This document shows positions 11,831 to 23,503 of a stretch of DNA of 64,000 nucleotides, one piece after another. The position numbers and the translations under genes are program-made. The notes under the pieces are model-generated. The model did no database searches and was not told where the DNA came from. It worked only from the letters and a program-made list of their open reading frames with translations. Every line of letters begins with the position of its first letter. Within the stretch, counting starts at the first letter, position 1. Origin of the DNA: Citrus sinensis (Eukaryota > Streptophyta > Magnoliopsida > Sapindales > Rutaceae); NCBI RefSeq assembly GCF_022201045.2, contig NC_068557.1:496001-560000 (forward strand). Reading direction: 5' to 3'.

Positions 11831-11835
11831 CTTTA

Positions 11836-12171
11836 AACCACGATTTCAGAGAGCTAGCAAGCTCTCGTTACCATAAGAAAGCTTGAGTTGCTGACTTGAG
11901 TGTCAGAATGTGAACACTAGGGCACCTCGACTTCACATCTAACATCATTTTCATTGTTTTGCAAGTTAAAAGCTCACCCTAAGAGACCTCATCTCCAGAT
12001 TTCAACCTCTCACTGTCATCACCATCCCCCCACTCTCCTTACCTCCCTTCGGATCTTAAAAATATTACACACAACGACCTATAGTGAGGTACCCTGGTTT
12101 CCCCATAAAATAAATTTATTATTCTAGATATGTTTTCCTTTTTCCTTTGCACCCAAAATCTGTCTAAAACA
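11836..12171 (+). mobile_element. Truncated LTR end (same LTR as 4933-5923)
   Basis: This matches the right third of the P1 solo LTR, including the GACTTGAG block and the TCTAAAACA end, and directly abuts dioxygenase exon-1 sequence at the same codon position. It shows that the LTR was already in exon 1 before this block was copied. The left part of the LTR was lost at the rearrangement joint. Confidence 0.75.
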
Positions 12172-12488
12172 CTTCCTTTATTTTGTCGAGTACTTCCAGG
12201 GGCACACCATGATTCACAATCTGGAAAAATCCCCAACTCTCAGCGGCATCGCAAATGGATTTTGAGACTTCTGGACTCTCTCATTTTAACTTATCAATGA
12301 GGGGAATTGATACTTGACCCAAGATTTTCTTCTCACTGAATCTTTCTTCTACGCGTTGGTGAAATTGTTTTTGGAGGCTTTTTGAGTCCCATTTCAGAGA
12401 GACCCTTCACTCCATGACCTTTGTTTATAACAAAATCAGCAATATCCCAGGACTCAGTTGCGAGGATAGAGCCATTAGTTGGTGCCAT
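12172..12488 (-). pseudogene. F6'H/C2'H-like exon-1 fragment P3
   Basis: The minus strand reads from an ATG at 12488 through the N-terminal half of dioxygenase exon 1 ([13 protein letters not shown] start; later [17 protein letters not shown]) up to the LTR end at 12171. An extra T in the T run near 12380 shifts the frame. The rest of exon 1, the intron and exon 2 are absent. It is a broken paralogue of P1. Confidence 0.88.
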
Positions 12489-13722
12489 ATTTGCTTGGAG
12501 ACTTAGCTCTGCAAGATGGATGGTTTATACTTGGTGATGTTACAATTAGTTAACATCATTAATGCCTATTTATGCTACGTTGATGCATTTGTACTTTTCA
12601 TAAACAAAGGAAATTTCTAATGTAATTTCTTTTTGTTACTTTATTGTCTTACTTTTTTTTTTAAGTGAAAACTAGAAGATTAAGATGGTACAAAAAAGTC
12701 TTTCTAAAGGCCCGACCTATCATTAAATAGGCTTTTATTGTTTCACTTCATCCTTCATAAGAACTTGTCATTGAATAGTTTGATGTCGCCAATCGGCTTT
12801 CCTAAATCTTTCCTTCTTGGGTTTGGGGTTAAGGAGTGATCAATTAATAGTAGAGTAGTTGGAGAATACACACACACACACACACACTCTGTCTCTTTTG
12901 AATATATGATATGCTACAAATACTTGGTGCAAAAGAATGTGTACAAATTAATGTGGCCTAGCATGATGCGATATTTGTAGTGAAATGGTATTTTACTTTA
13001 TTGCCACACTTGTTTATAATAATACAAAGGATATTTTTATTTTTATTTTATTTTTTTAGTCAATTTTGTTTCCATTTTTTTTCTCGATGGAGACATTATT
13101 TAAGCAATTAATCAATAAATCCTTCGCATAACTAATAATTTCATGAGATAAATAACATATATTTAATAGCCAATAAATTTCTTGATATATCATGCCACAA
13201 ATACATTTTCTAAATTTTCTTGAAGCTTAATAATCATATTAATGAGTAATTAATTGGTTAAAGATCAATGTCACGATATTTTTTTCAAATAGTACTATTC
13301 TTGTTGTACCAAAAATGCTTTTTTAGTACAAAACATACATTGAGATAGATGACAAAGTTTTCGAAACTTAAATAGCCATTGTTTGCTGTAAGTAATTAAT
13401 TTTTATTTCTAGTAATTAAATAGCCATTTTTTTCTCTACACCAAGCACAACTCATTAGGATTTAAGGGCTTTTTTGGTTTTTAGTGGTCTGTGAAAAAGA
13501 GCGTAATAATATTTTTACGTTAGAGTCCTACTCTAAAACAAAGAATATTTTAAATTCTCTGGCAATTCTGTCACCATATTTGTTTGTCAAAACAGTACTA
13601 CTCTTATTTACAGATAATGCAACACAGCTAACTTTATGTGAGCAAGCGGCAAAGAATTTTGAGCTCATGGTAGTGTTTATTTATTTTTCGGCCCAAATCT
13701 AAACAGCTCTGCATTCGGCTAA
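12489..13722. other. Upstream flank of P3, paralogous to 6240-7732
   Basis: Aligns with the P1 upstream flank but lacks the LINE remnant found there. It has its own (CA)n run near 12869-12887. No coding sequence is supported; the small ORF at 13484-13702 reads through repeat-derived sequence. Confidence 0.6.
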
Positions 13723-13916
13723 TATATACATACATTTAAGGACATGAACCATGCTGGTTCACCTAACATGCCAAGAGGTCAATCATGCCCTTCATGTACG
13801 CTAATATAACAATTTGAGCTTGGATAAGTGCAATATAAATAGCTTGGCATAGAAATCATGTTATTGCACAAAAACAAGCTTCTTTATTCTTCAAGCTAGT
13901 CCTTCACAATTAATTA

Positions 13917-14056
13917 ATGGCAGCAACAACAGTTTCATTGAGTGCTACTCGGATGTCACTGATTTTGTCGTAAACGAAGGAAATGGAGTGCAGGGCCTCT
14001 CTGAAATGGGACTCAAAGCCCTCCCTAAGCAGTATATCCAACCCTTGGAAAATAAA
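13917..14056 (+). pseudogene. F6'H-like N-terminal fragment (divergent lineage)
   Basis: An ATG at 13917 begins a segment whose frames together give MAATTVSLSAT, then DVTDFVVNEGNGVQGLSEMG, then [13 protein letters not shown]. It resembles the 54321-55446 pseudogene ([12 protein letters not shown]) more than the intact genes ([12 protein letters not shown]). A frameshift separates the start from the rest. The fragment ends at a transposon boundary at 14056 and does not resume beyond it. A TATA-like ATATAAATAG lies near 13832, so some promoter sequence came with it. Confidence 0.8.
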
Positions 14057-14487
14057 GGGAAATTGTCAATTTCTCCTTACTGAAGTCAATATATACTACT
14101 TAACCCTTATTATTTTCATAACATCTAAAAACCTTATTGGCACAAAAAATTTAAACGAAAAGAGGGGTAAATGGGTCATTTACTTGATAAATTATCTTGG
14201 AAATATGAAAATATATTTATTATAAGAAAAATGTTCAAAAATAACAAAAACTAAAAGAAAAATACCTTATTATTAATTTTTTATTCTTACCAAAATATAT
14301 ATTTCTCATTTTTAGTACTTCATTTTATTTATATATTTAATTTATCATAAATATGAATAAAAATATACTTTAAAATATGGGTAATATTATAAAATTATGC
14401 TGTTAGGAAGGTTATTGGCTATTATGAAAACAATAAAAGGGTAATTGGTATATAATAATTTCAATAGGAGAAAATTGACAATCTCTC
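14057..14487. mobile_element. Non-autonomous Mutator-like MITE, 431 bp
   Basis: The two ends are inverted repeats of about 80 bp (left GGGAAATTGTCAATTT; right complement GAGAGATTGTCAATTT), continuing through an ACCCTTATTATTTTCATAA-like segment. The 9-base flanks GAAAATAAA (14048-14056) and TTAAATAAA (14488-14496) agree at 7 of 9 positions, as expected of an aged Mutator-type target duplication. No coding capacity. Confidence 0.6.
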
Positions 14488-14496
14488 TTAAATAAA

Positions 14497-15390
14497 TGAT
14501 TCTTATATACTAGAATTTTTTTCCTTAATGTTTTTAGTACAAAGAATGATTAAAACTAGCATCTCATTTGTTAAAATTAATCATTTCTCCCTAGTATTTT
14601 CAAAACTCATCAAAATACCAAATATGGTAAAAAAAAAGGCTCAATGTGGTCCGATCTTGTATTACATAAAGCTCTTCTTATGTATCTATTTTTTGGCATT
14701 TAATTGATAGGCACACATAATATGGATGTAATGAATTAATAGGATGATGTTATACAATGAGAGCACTTGAGATTTTTATGAGGATAAAACAAGAAGCCCA
14801 ATTAGACTCATCACTGTTGATATCGACGTGTGTTAATTTTTGGCTAAGTTTCTATGCGCATCTCTATCTCATGCATACACTCTGACTACGTACATTGACC
14901 TGAAAGACCTTTACTGGGAATTAATATGAGAAAGAAGGAAACGATATTGAATTTCTTAGCAAATATTTGATACTGATTGCATTCCCTGCATTTGAATGGT
15001 TATAGAAAGAAAATTGTGCTCTTGTCATAGAGATGGTGAGAAATTTCAACATTCAAAAGATCAAATAGGAGGCCTATTCAATCTTGGTGGCTTTAAACAG
15101 TTGCACTTTCACTCATGACACCATTCAATTTTATGTCGTAATTCAGTGAGAGTACGTCTATTTCATCGTGTCGTGCTTAACAAGTTGCACTAAAATACCT
15201 GAGAATGAATAGGAGAAAAAAGGAAATATTATTGGATTTTCTCACCAAATATTTGATACACGTTGCCATTCCTACGGACAAGTAATGGTGACAACTTACT
15301 AGAAAATTATTAAATTCATTGTCATAGAAAGAAAATTATTCTATTCTCATAAAGATGAAGATCATGAGAAAATTTCATTTTGAAAAGAGT
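14497..15390. other. AT-rich spacer with an imperfect tandem repeat
   Basis: About 14925-15130 is repeated, with roughly 20-25 percent divergence, at about 15205-15390, and the second unit continues after the transposon at 17001-17070 (the shared phrase is TATTCAATCTTGG). The second unit is therefore interrupted by the element at 15393-17000. No gene is visible. Confidence 0.5.
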
Positions 15391-15392
15391 TA

Positions 15393-17000
15393 GGGGCTGT
15401 TTGTTTGTTTTAACTTAATGATTTAATTGATTTAGTTTCAACCAGTTAAGTTATTAAGGTGTTGTTTGTTTTTTAGTCTAAAGTTTGAATTTAACCTTTT
15501 TTTCAGACATTTATTTATTTTAAGTTGTTTGTTTTTTTAACTTACCACTTATTATCCGACAATTCTATCTGAAAAGAAAAAATAGAAAAAGTTTACTTTT
15601 ATCTGAAGTCTGAAGTCTAAATGGAAAATTTTAATTTCAAATCTCAAAAATACCCTTAACAATTCATGCATTTATAATATTATGTATGTAAACCTAATAT
15701 TTTTGTATTGTTCTTGAAGTTATTTTTTTAAAGTAATGATATTACCACAAACTCTTGTACAAACTTATTTTGTACATACTGATGTGGCGTTAATTCATTG
15801 GTTGAACTAAATATCTCTTGGTCCACATGATTTATTTCTATTATTTTATATTTTCATTCAACCAATGAATTAATGCCACATCAGTTTGTATAAGATAAGT
15901 TTGTACAAGAGTTTGTGGCTGTATCATCACTCATTTTTTTAATTGCTTTAAATTTTTATTCACATGATAACATTAATTAAACTAAAATATTGAACAAATC
16001 AAATTATGTCCATTCTAATGAATCAAAAATAAAATAACAGTGTTGACTTTATAATAAATTTGATGTTATAATTACATCTTTTATTAAAAATTTAAATTAA
16101 GATCAACAATGATAATATTTTTTTTTTAATGCTACCAAACTAATCAACCTGTGAAAATTATAAATTGTGAAGAATAAATATATGCACTGCTTAAAAGGAT
16201 ATTTATGTCAAACTACTAGTTTTTAAGTTTTTCTCTTCAGATGTTGAAAAAGAAAAAACAAACATGTCAATCAAACATTTTTATTAAGACCTATTCACAC
16301 TTCAACTAAATTCAGACCTATTCAGATTTCAGATAAAAAAACAAACACAACCTAACTCTGCTTTTGTTTTTTAACTTAATGAAGATTTTCAACAATTAAG
16401 TCATTAAGTTATTAAGTTAATTTTTTTAGCTTTTTACTTAATCTAAAAAGTTTGAATGCTATCATTAAAAGATATTTTCCAAAATATGCCTATCTAATTA
16501 ATTAATTTTCATCCTTAGCTAAATAAAATTTAATAATTAGCATTATTACCCATCTGTATATAACTTGTGATAATATATAGTGGTAGACTATTATTATTTT
16601 TATCTTTTTATTTTGTTCAAATTAGTATTATTTATCTTCATAATTTTTTATGAATATTTTTCATATAAAAACATTACAAACTATAATAAAATTAATTAAC
16701 ATATATGATATAAAATATTAAAGAGTTGTACTCAATTGAATATGAATTACGTTATGATAATTTATTGGCTTATTTATATTCTTTGAGATATTTATTATTT
16801 GTTTAACATTATAATTTGTAAGGGCATAAATGTAAAACTATTAATTTTCAGATTTTTTTAGTTAAAAAAAAAACTTAATATTTATTTTTAACTATTGAGA
16901 CAAAAAAACAAACATGTCATTCAAATTTAGACATTCAACTCTATTCAAAATTCAAACTAATTCAAGTTTATTAAGATTTAAAAAAAAAACAAACGCTGCC
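15393..17000. mobile_element. Inverted-repeat transposon (host of a nested MITE)
   Basis: The left end GGGGCTGTTTGTTTGTTTT and the right-end complement GGCAGCGTTTGTTTTTTTT are terminal inverted repeats, flanked by TA on both sides (15391-15392 and 17001-17002). Without the nested insert it would be about 710 bp. The flanking tandem repeat shows an uninterrupted counterpart near 15065-15085. The TIR style resembles PIF/Harbinger-type MITEs, but the target duplication is unclear beyond TA. Confidence 0.55.
15458..16352. mobile_element. Nested PIF/Harbinger-like MITE, 895 bp
   Basis: Ends GGTGTTGTTTGTTTTTTAG and the complement GGTTGTGTTTGTTTTTTTA form TIRs, flanked by TAA on both sides (15455-15457, 16353-16355). 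The related copy at 495-944 reads through this site without the insert, giving an empty-site proof. A 120-bp internal inverted repeat around 15770-15920 (TTTGTACAA...TTGTACAAG) is also visible. A partial relative of its left end occurs near 42324. No coding capacity. Confidence 0.75.
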
Positions 17001-17002
17001 TA

Positions 17003-19367
17003 ACCAAGAGATTTATTCAATCTTGGTTACTTTAATTGGTTTCATTTTCACTCATCGCGCAATATAATGGTTTCTAAAAGAAGAAATGCTAGCCAGCTAC
17101 CGTCAAATCTGACATCATGAGAATTTAGTCCCTTCAGTAGTTGATGACTAAATTAAAGGGAACTAAAGGAAAAAAAACAAAAAAAAATTACACGTGAGAT
17201 TTTGACAGAGTCGGACTTGAGGGCTTCTGGATAAGAGTCCTTGCTCTTCCCTGGAAATGTGGGAAAGAAGCATATTTCGCCATCCAACAGTGCTTCACGG
17301 AGAGTAACTTTTTTGGACAGATTTGAAGTTGGCACTTGGCAATTCGCACTTTACTTGTATGATCAAATATTGAGCTTCGGAAGGAGTGAGTTACATACAT
17401 TTCTCATATTCATTGATTTTTTTTTTTAGAAGATATATATTGGAAATCTGAAATAAACTATTAAACATTTAATTTGAGAAATTTAATAAAGATCTGAAGT
17501 AATTATATAGTTATTAGAGAAATTGCTTGACTCAAAAGAATATTTTTATTCTTATTTTTATTTCATATTTTCGTAAATAAGTCAAGCTGGGAAAAGTGCC
17601 CGGAAAATAAGTTAAAAAAATTTGAATTAGATTTTAAGCAATGATAGTCCCCCACCTTTTATGCAATCATTTAATAGCAGAGTAATATTATAAAAAGCCA
17701 TATTGAATTGATGGTGGAAATAGTAAAATCCCTTATTTGTATTATCCACATCACAAGTCAGTATAATCACCCCTCATTTGTAAATAAGTTAGAGGTGATT
17801 GCTCCCTATAAAATCATTATTATAAAGAGGAGTAAATTTCAATTCATCTGCCGAATAGAATGATTATTTTTAATGGGTTAGGTTATTTTACACATTAAAA
17901 ATTATTTTGAACACTTTATTACTCTACACCTATCAATTAAATCTAAAAAAAATAAATTTAGTTTGTACACTTTTTTAAATGTCAAAACAGCCCTCACCCT
18001 ATATATAATTAGTAAAATCCTTCATTCACCAAAAATAGCTATCTAAATTAGTTATCTTTATTTACTAGTTAGAAAAATACTCAACTCACCAAAACTAAAA
18101 TGAAAAAAGAATAATAGAACAAGAATTAAAAGTTTTCCTTTTTTTTGGGCAGAAAGTGTTCAAGTAAATATTAGTTATTCATATTCATCAAAATTCATTA
18201 TTCATAAAAGGTTTTAATTCATTTTCTAGAAAAAAAAAAATCAACTCCAAACTTATTCATCTTACCACTATCAATACAGGACAATGAGATTTTTCTTAAT
18301 TTTTTAAAATATTGACAAAAACATTCGCCAAACATTTCTTCTTCTTTTTTTTAAATACTTGAAAATTATTAAAAAAAAGTTGAAGTTAAAATATCCTAAA
18401 TTATTGATTGGTCCTTTATAAAATTTGTATTGTTAATATGTTAGAAGTAAAATTTGTTGTAAAAAATTGTAAGTTGAATATCGAGTGTACTAGATGGGTG
18501 TACAAAGTAACTATTTATATTTACTCATAATATATTATCCATAGTAGTAAATTAGATCATGGATATTTTTGTAAAAAAAAAATTATTAAAATTTACAATG
18601 TAAAAAGTAATTTTTAAAGTATAAACAATTTCAACTATCTTGAATTTACTCCTTAAAAGTTTGAAAAACCTTAAATTATTCCTTTTTTTTTTTAAAGATG
18701 ATGACAAATGAAGAGGTGCGCTGATGGAATTTTTTTCTCTTTATCCTCTTGACGGCAGATAGAAGTACATTGATGTTTTCATGGTTTTGGAAGTAAATTA
18801 AACATTATCATTCTAAATAGAGATAAACTGAAATTACTCTCATAAATAATCCATTGACTCATTGGTCTTTTTCACTTGCCTAGTTACTTCCTACTATTTT
18901 TCTAAAATATTATCAGAGCTAAACTTTCTTGTTAATTCTTTTATGTGCAAAATCTATGGCTGGTGATATTTCCCCCACTATTTAGGCTGTGATTATACGA
19001 AATAATGTGAACCAGCCATAAAATATTATACGTAGGAGAACTAACACAAAAGCTTAACCCTGATATCATTTTAGAAAAATCGCTTCATCCAAATAAACTG
19101 ATAGACAAATTACGATTCAACGATAATATTAAGTCGTGTTCCAACAGCACTAACAGCCGTTATATCTCAATCATCTATTATTACTATAAACGAATGATAC
19201 AAAATCTTTAAAAGCAGAGAGCAGCATCTTGCTTTCTTCTTAAACAAATCGTGTTTTGATTATTCCAAAGAGTCTTTATTGACTGATAAATCAAGAGTAA
19301 GATGCATGAGGCGTAGCTGCCTAGCATATTCCGAAGACGATAAGAAAATTCAAACCATCCTTAAGCT
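17003..19367. other. AT-rich intergenic stretch
   Basis: After the tail of the tandem repeat (to about 17070) there is no supported gene. One minus-strand segment at 17155-17290 reads in a protein-like way (KKVTLREALLDGEICFFPT) but has no start, splice context or family I recognise. Poly-A and poly-T rich DNA fills 17430-19300. Confidence 0.4.
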
Positions 19368-20127
19368 CAGGGCTGGCTTTAGAGTCTGAGGGGCCTTAGG
19401 CGAAATTTTCTTATGAGACCTCTATTTATTTTGCAATTTCAATACTCAAAGACATATAAAAAGAATTAAAATTTATTTCATCTTTAATTTTTGAATTTCA
19501 ATAATAATAAAAAGAGATAAAAAATTTTAAAAATAAAACCTAAAAAATAGTCAAGAAGATATATTTTTTTATTCCATTAAAACCGTTAAAAACAAACAGA
19601 CAAATAAATAAAAACAATATTTTTTTCAAATAGAATATTTAAAATGATGGAGTACAAAATTTTGAAATGATGAATTGATGTTCAAAAACAAAAATGGACT
19701 TTATATTTTAAGAAACTAATTATTTTACATGAACCAATGAATATAATAATTTTCTTTGTAGAGAAAAGAACAAGAAATTTTTTTCATTTACTAATTCTTG
19801 AGATTATAAGGTTTTTAATAGAAATTAAAAGAAATACTAAAAATCAAAGATTCTAACATTGAATAATTAAAAAGGTAAATATTTTTTGGAAATAATAATA
19901 ATGAATCAACTAATGGTTAAATAATATTATTAATTATATTTCTTTAAAATTAAGGTTTCCAAAAATAGATTTTTTTTTATCAAAAATAACTCTTAATTTC
20001 TTAAAATACGTATTAAAAAATTTTATTAATTAGAGAATTATTAAGGAAATACTCAAAAAATGAGACCTTCTTAAAATATGAGGCCTTAGGCGACTGCCTT
20101 GTTCGCCTATACCTAAAGCCACCCCTG
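19368..20127. mobile_element. Non-autonomous hAT element, 760 bp
   Basis: Terminal inverted repeats begin CAGGGCTGGCTTTAGAG on the left and, as complement, CAGGGGTGGCTTTAGGTA on the right; both carry the GCCTTAGGCGA block familiar from plant hAT elements. The flanks CTTAAGCT (19360-19367) and CTTAAGCC (20128-20135) are an 8-bp target duplication with one change. The interior is AT-rich and non-coding. Confidence 0.85.
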
Positions 20128-20384
20128 CTTAAGCCTAGACTATACAATGTACTTATAAATTTTGGATCGTTACAAAATAGACTGTGAAACCTAATAACAT
20201 TGTTAAAAAATAAGACGTATAATAACATTGTTAAAAAATGAGACGTACTTCAATTTCAATTATAAAGGATTTTTTATTCTAATTTCCAGTTTTTCTTTTT
20301 CTTTTATTTTGGCATCATTTCCTCCGTGGCAACGAAAGCGGTTGTTGAGGCCATTGAACGACTTCTACAAATATATTTAAAAAT

Positions 20385-20525
20385 AGGGTCCAGCTATGGT
20401 GCCACAGTTGTATGGTACCACAGTTGGATCCAGCCATTGGATCTAGCTCTGGTGACAACTGTGGGCTAGATCTAATAGTTGGATCCAGCTGTGGTACCAT
20501 ACAACTGTGGTACCATAGGTTTGTC
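20385..20525. repeat. Near-perfect palindromic (fold-back) element
   Basis: Left arm from about 20394 (CTATGGTGCCACAGTTGTAT) and right arm ending about 20517 (complement CTATGGTACCACAGTTGTAT) pair over roughly 40 bases, with a loop of about 40 bases that itself repeats GGATCCAGC and GGATCTAGC. The structure resembles a small fold-back transposon. It lies about 320 bp upstream of gene A's start. Confidence 0.7.
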
Positions 20526-20764
20526 CTTAAAAATAATAATAATGAATAAATCGAAGGAAGATATGGCCATGAACTTCATTGCGCCCTTACTAACGACATA
20601 TACTGACATACAATGTTTGTTACAACCTAATTTTTCCCTATCTCCTTTTTCTACCACGCGTGCCTACTAGACTTCTAACCAAAAGCAAAAAAAAGAATAA
20701 TCAAGGGTAGTTGAACTTGAGCCACGTTTTACTTTCCCATTCTTGATCTTCTGATAATCTAGAC

Positions 20765-20770
20765 TATAAA
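20765..20770 (+). promoter_or_regulatory. TATA box of gene A
   Basis: TATAAA lies 75-80 bases before the ATG at 20845, which leaves a 5' UTR of roughly 45-50 nt. An ACGT-core element (GCCACGTTTT, about 20721) lies about 45 bases further upstream. The intact genes B and C have TATA boxes at similar distances. Confidence 0.65.
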
Positions 20771-20844
20771 TTAACGTTCCAGCAATTGCACCAGCACTGA
20801 GTATAATTCACACTTCTTGTGATACTAAGTCCAAGCAAAAATAT

Positions 20845-22055
20845 ATGGCAACAACAAATGGCTCTATCCTGGCAACCCAGTCCTGGGATCTTACTGATTT
20901 TGTTGTAAACAAAGGTCACGGAGTGAAGGGACTCTCCGAAATGGGACTCAAAAGCCTGCCAAAACAATTTCACCAACCCTTGGAAGAAAGATTCAGTGAG
21001 AAAAAAATCCTGGACCAAGTGTCAATTCCCCTCATTGATATGTCAAAATGGGAGAGTCCTGAAGTCGCAAAATCCATTTGCGATACCGCTGAGAATTGGG
21101 GATTTTTCCAGATTGTGAATCATGGTGTGCCCCTGGAAGTACTCGAGAGAGTAAAGGAAGCTACCCACAGGTTTTTCGCGTTACCGGCAGAGGAGAAGAG
21201 GAAGTACTCAAAGGAGAATTCACCAATAAATAATGTCAGATACGGCTCAAGCTTTGTTCCTCATGTGGAAAGGGCTTTGGAGTGGAAAGACTTTCTCAGC
21301 CTGTTTTATGTTTCTGAGGAAGAAACTTCTGCTTTTTGGCCTCCTGTTTGCAAGTAAGTGCCAATATACATACACACATACACACACACTCTTTCATGTA
21401 CTTGGATTGTATACTGAACGTTATTATTTTGCTTTTGTACGTTCTTTTCTTTCCCCCTCTTTCGGCCCGTAGGGATGAAATGTTAGAGTACATGAGGAGT
21501 TCTGAAGTTCTCATCAGACGTTTAATGCATGTGCTAGTAAAGGGGCTAAACGTGAAACGAATTGATGAAATAAGAGAACCTATGTTGTTGGGCTCAAGAA
21601 GAGTTAACCTCAACTATTATCCTATGTGTCCCAATCCTGAACTCACAGTTGGGGTAGGCCGTCATTCAGATATTTCAACATTTACTATCCTCCTCCAGGA
21701 TGACATCGGGGGACTTCACGTGCGAAAAGACAACGGTACTGAATGGATTCATGTCGCTCCAATTAGCGGATCACTCATTATCAACGTTGGTGATGCATTG
21801 CAAATCATGAGCAATGGTCGATACAAAAGTGTTGAGCATTGTGTGATTGCCAATGGAAGCCAGAACAGGATTTCGGTCCCCCTTTTCGTGAACCCAAAAC
21901 CTGAAGCCATACTCTGTCCTTTCCCCGAAGTGCTTGCAAATGGGGAGAAGCCACTGTATAAGCCAGTTCTGTGCGCAGACTATTCCAGGCATTTCTATAC
22001 CAAGGCACATGATGGGAAGAAAACTATCGACTTTGCAAAGATAAGCGACATTTGA
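20845..22055 (+). CDS. Feruloyl-CoA 6'-hydroxylase / coumaroyl-CoA 2'-hydroxylase-like 2OG dioxygenase, gene A (intact)
   Basis: Two exons, 20845-21353 and 21473-22055, joined across a GT-AG intron of 119 nt, give a 363-aa protein. It belongs to the plant 2-oxoglutarate/Fe(II) dioxygenases that ortho-hydroxylate feruloyl- or p-coumaroyl-CoA in the cytosol, the step committing to scopoletin or umbelliferone. Residues 1-170 hold the DIOX_N part ([15 protein letters not shown]). The catalytic core has the iron triad H234, D236, H292 and the 2OG-binding pair R302 and S304. Length fits the family (about 360 aa). The start ATG follows a TATA box by 80 nt. It differs from gene B at 18 of 363 residues, 13 of them in the first 81. 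Choice between feruloyl and coumaroyl substrates cannot be read from the sequence. Confidence 0.93.
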
Positions 22056-22582
22056 GATGAAAATAAGTGAATGCCTAGCTAATTGTTATCTTGATGAAAA
22101 TAAAGTGCACGGAGATGAAGGTGGGATTCAGTGAATAATGCTGAGGCCAGTTCTTCACTCCTGCTATGGAAAAATAAATTTATTGTTATGAAGGGTTTTT
22201 TTCTGGCTTCAAAGCTCTATGTACTTGTTTCTATTTGTCATATAAATAAATTGTATTTGTGTTCTGTGCATGTTTTTTCTGACACTTTACGAGATCTTTT
22301 TGAAGTTACCAGAAACCTTATAGATATTTATTTTTAGAACTTTATTGGTGTCATGATCGTAATTATGATGTTACGTCCTTATGGTATAATGATACTCTGG
22401 TATTTGTCTTCAACCTCAAGCCCAGTTCAAGCTTAAGTCTAAATGTTTAAATTTGGATGGATCCAGGTTTTGAATAAAACATGGCTAAATTAAAATTGAT
22501 TGTAGGTATTTGTTCTACTGTCCGGTACAGTTGAAGCAGCAAAATATATAGTAACAAATTAAACATCACGAACCTTACTCTT

Positions 22583-22589
<7 letters not shown>

Positions 22590-22656
<67 letters not shown>
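22590..22656. repeat. Compound microsatellite (AT)n(GT)n
   Basis: About 12 AT units are followed by about 21 GT units, 3' of gene A. The matching flank of gene B has only a short AT-rich stretch (complement of about 47960-47975), so the repeat expanded after the A/B duplication. Confidence 0.95.
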
Positions 22657-22658
<2 letters not shown>

Positions 22659-22699
22659 AAAATTAAAAAAAAGAAAAAATATGAAAAATTAACTTATAA

Positions 22700-23503
22700 G
22701 GGCATCTCCAATGTAGCACTAAACCAAACATCAAATCACATTTTACACCATTTTGGTGTAAAATGTTTCTCTAATATAACACTAAAATGGTGTAATGAAT
22801 AGTATTGCACCAAATATGGTGCAACACTATTCATTTGCACCATATTTGGTGCTACGAATAAAAAGTCTCAAATATCCTTATTACATTATCTTATTTACAT
22901 ATATGTCCTATTTTATATAATATTTTAAGTTATTATTATTATTTTTGTTATTTTTTTAATTTTTCAATATTATACTAATATTTTAAATAAAAAATATTCA
23001 ACTAAAAAATTAGTAATAAAAATAAAATGTCAATAACATTAATTACTAGATTACATATTACAAAATTAAAAATACAAAATTAAATTAACACAAATTAAAA
23101 AAGCTACTACTACTAGCATAAATTAGAACAATTATTTAGTAATGTGGGAGATCATTATTAGATCCTCCAAGATCATTATTGTTGTTATTTATTGTTATTG
23201 TATTTTTCTATACTAATGTAATGTTTAATTTTCATAATGTACTAATTTAGTTAATTAAATGCAAATTTAATAATTTTCTATATTTTTTTTGTTAATCGAT
23301 ATAAAATTACTTATTACTTAATTATCTATATTAATAGTAATATTTATTGTGTTAATTGAATTAATTCTTGAGAATTAAAGGAATAAAAGAAGAATATTTT
23401 TTTTGGTTTAAATGAGTTAGAGATGAAATAGTAATTTGATGTGAAAAATGTACATTTTTAGTGTTGGTGTTATGCCAAAATGGTGTTATGCATTGGAGAT
23501 GGT
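22700..23503. mobile_element. PIF/Harbinger-like MITE, 804 bp
   Basis: The left end GGGCATCTCCAATG and the right-end complement ACCATCTCCAATG are terminal inverted repeats, flanked by TAA on each side (22697-22699, 23504-23506). Just inside, several short palindromes around CACCATTTTGGTG are visible. The 3' flank of gene B (minus strand, near 47913-47915) has one TAA and no insert, which is a direct empty site. Non-coding. Confidence 0.85.

Noticed and set aside
12039-12236. 65-codon minus-strand ORF
   Set aside because: It runs across the LTR-exon 1 junction of P3 in a frame that does not match the dioxygenase.
17153-17400. Protein-like minus-strand frames (KKVTLREALLDGEICFF)
   Set aside because: No start context, splice signals or recognised family; overlapping frames are both open, which suggests chance.
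22617-22802. ORF beginning with a Cys-Val repeat
   Set aside because: Produced by the GT microsatellite.
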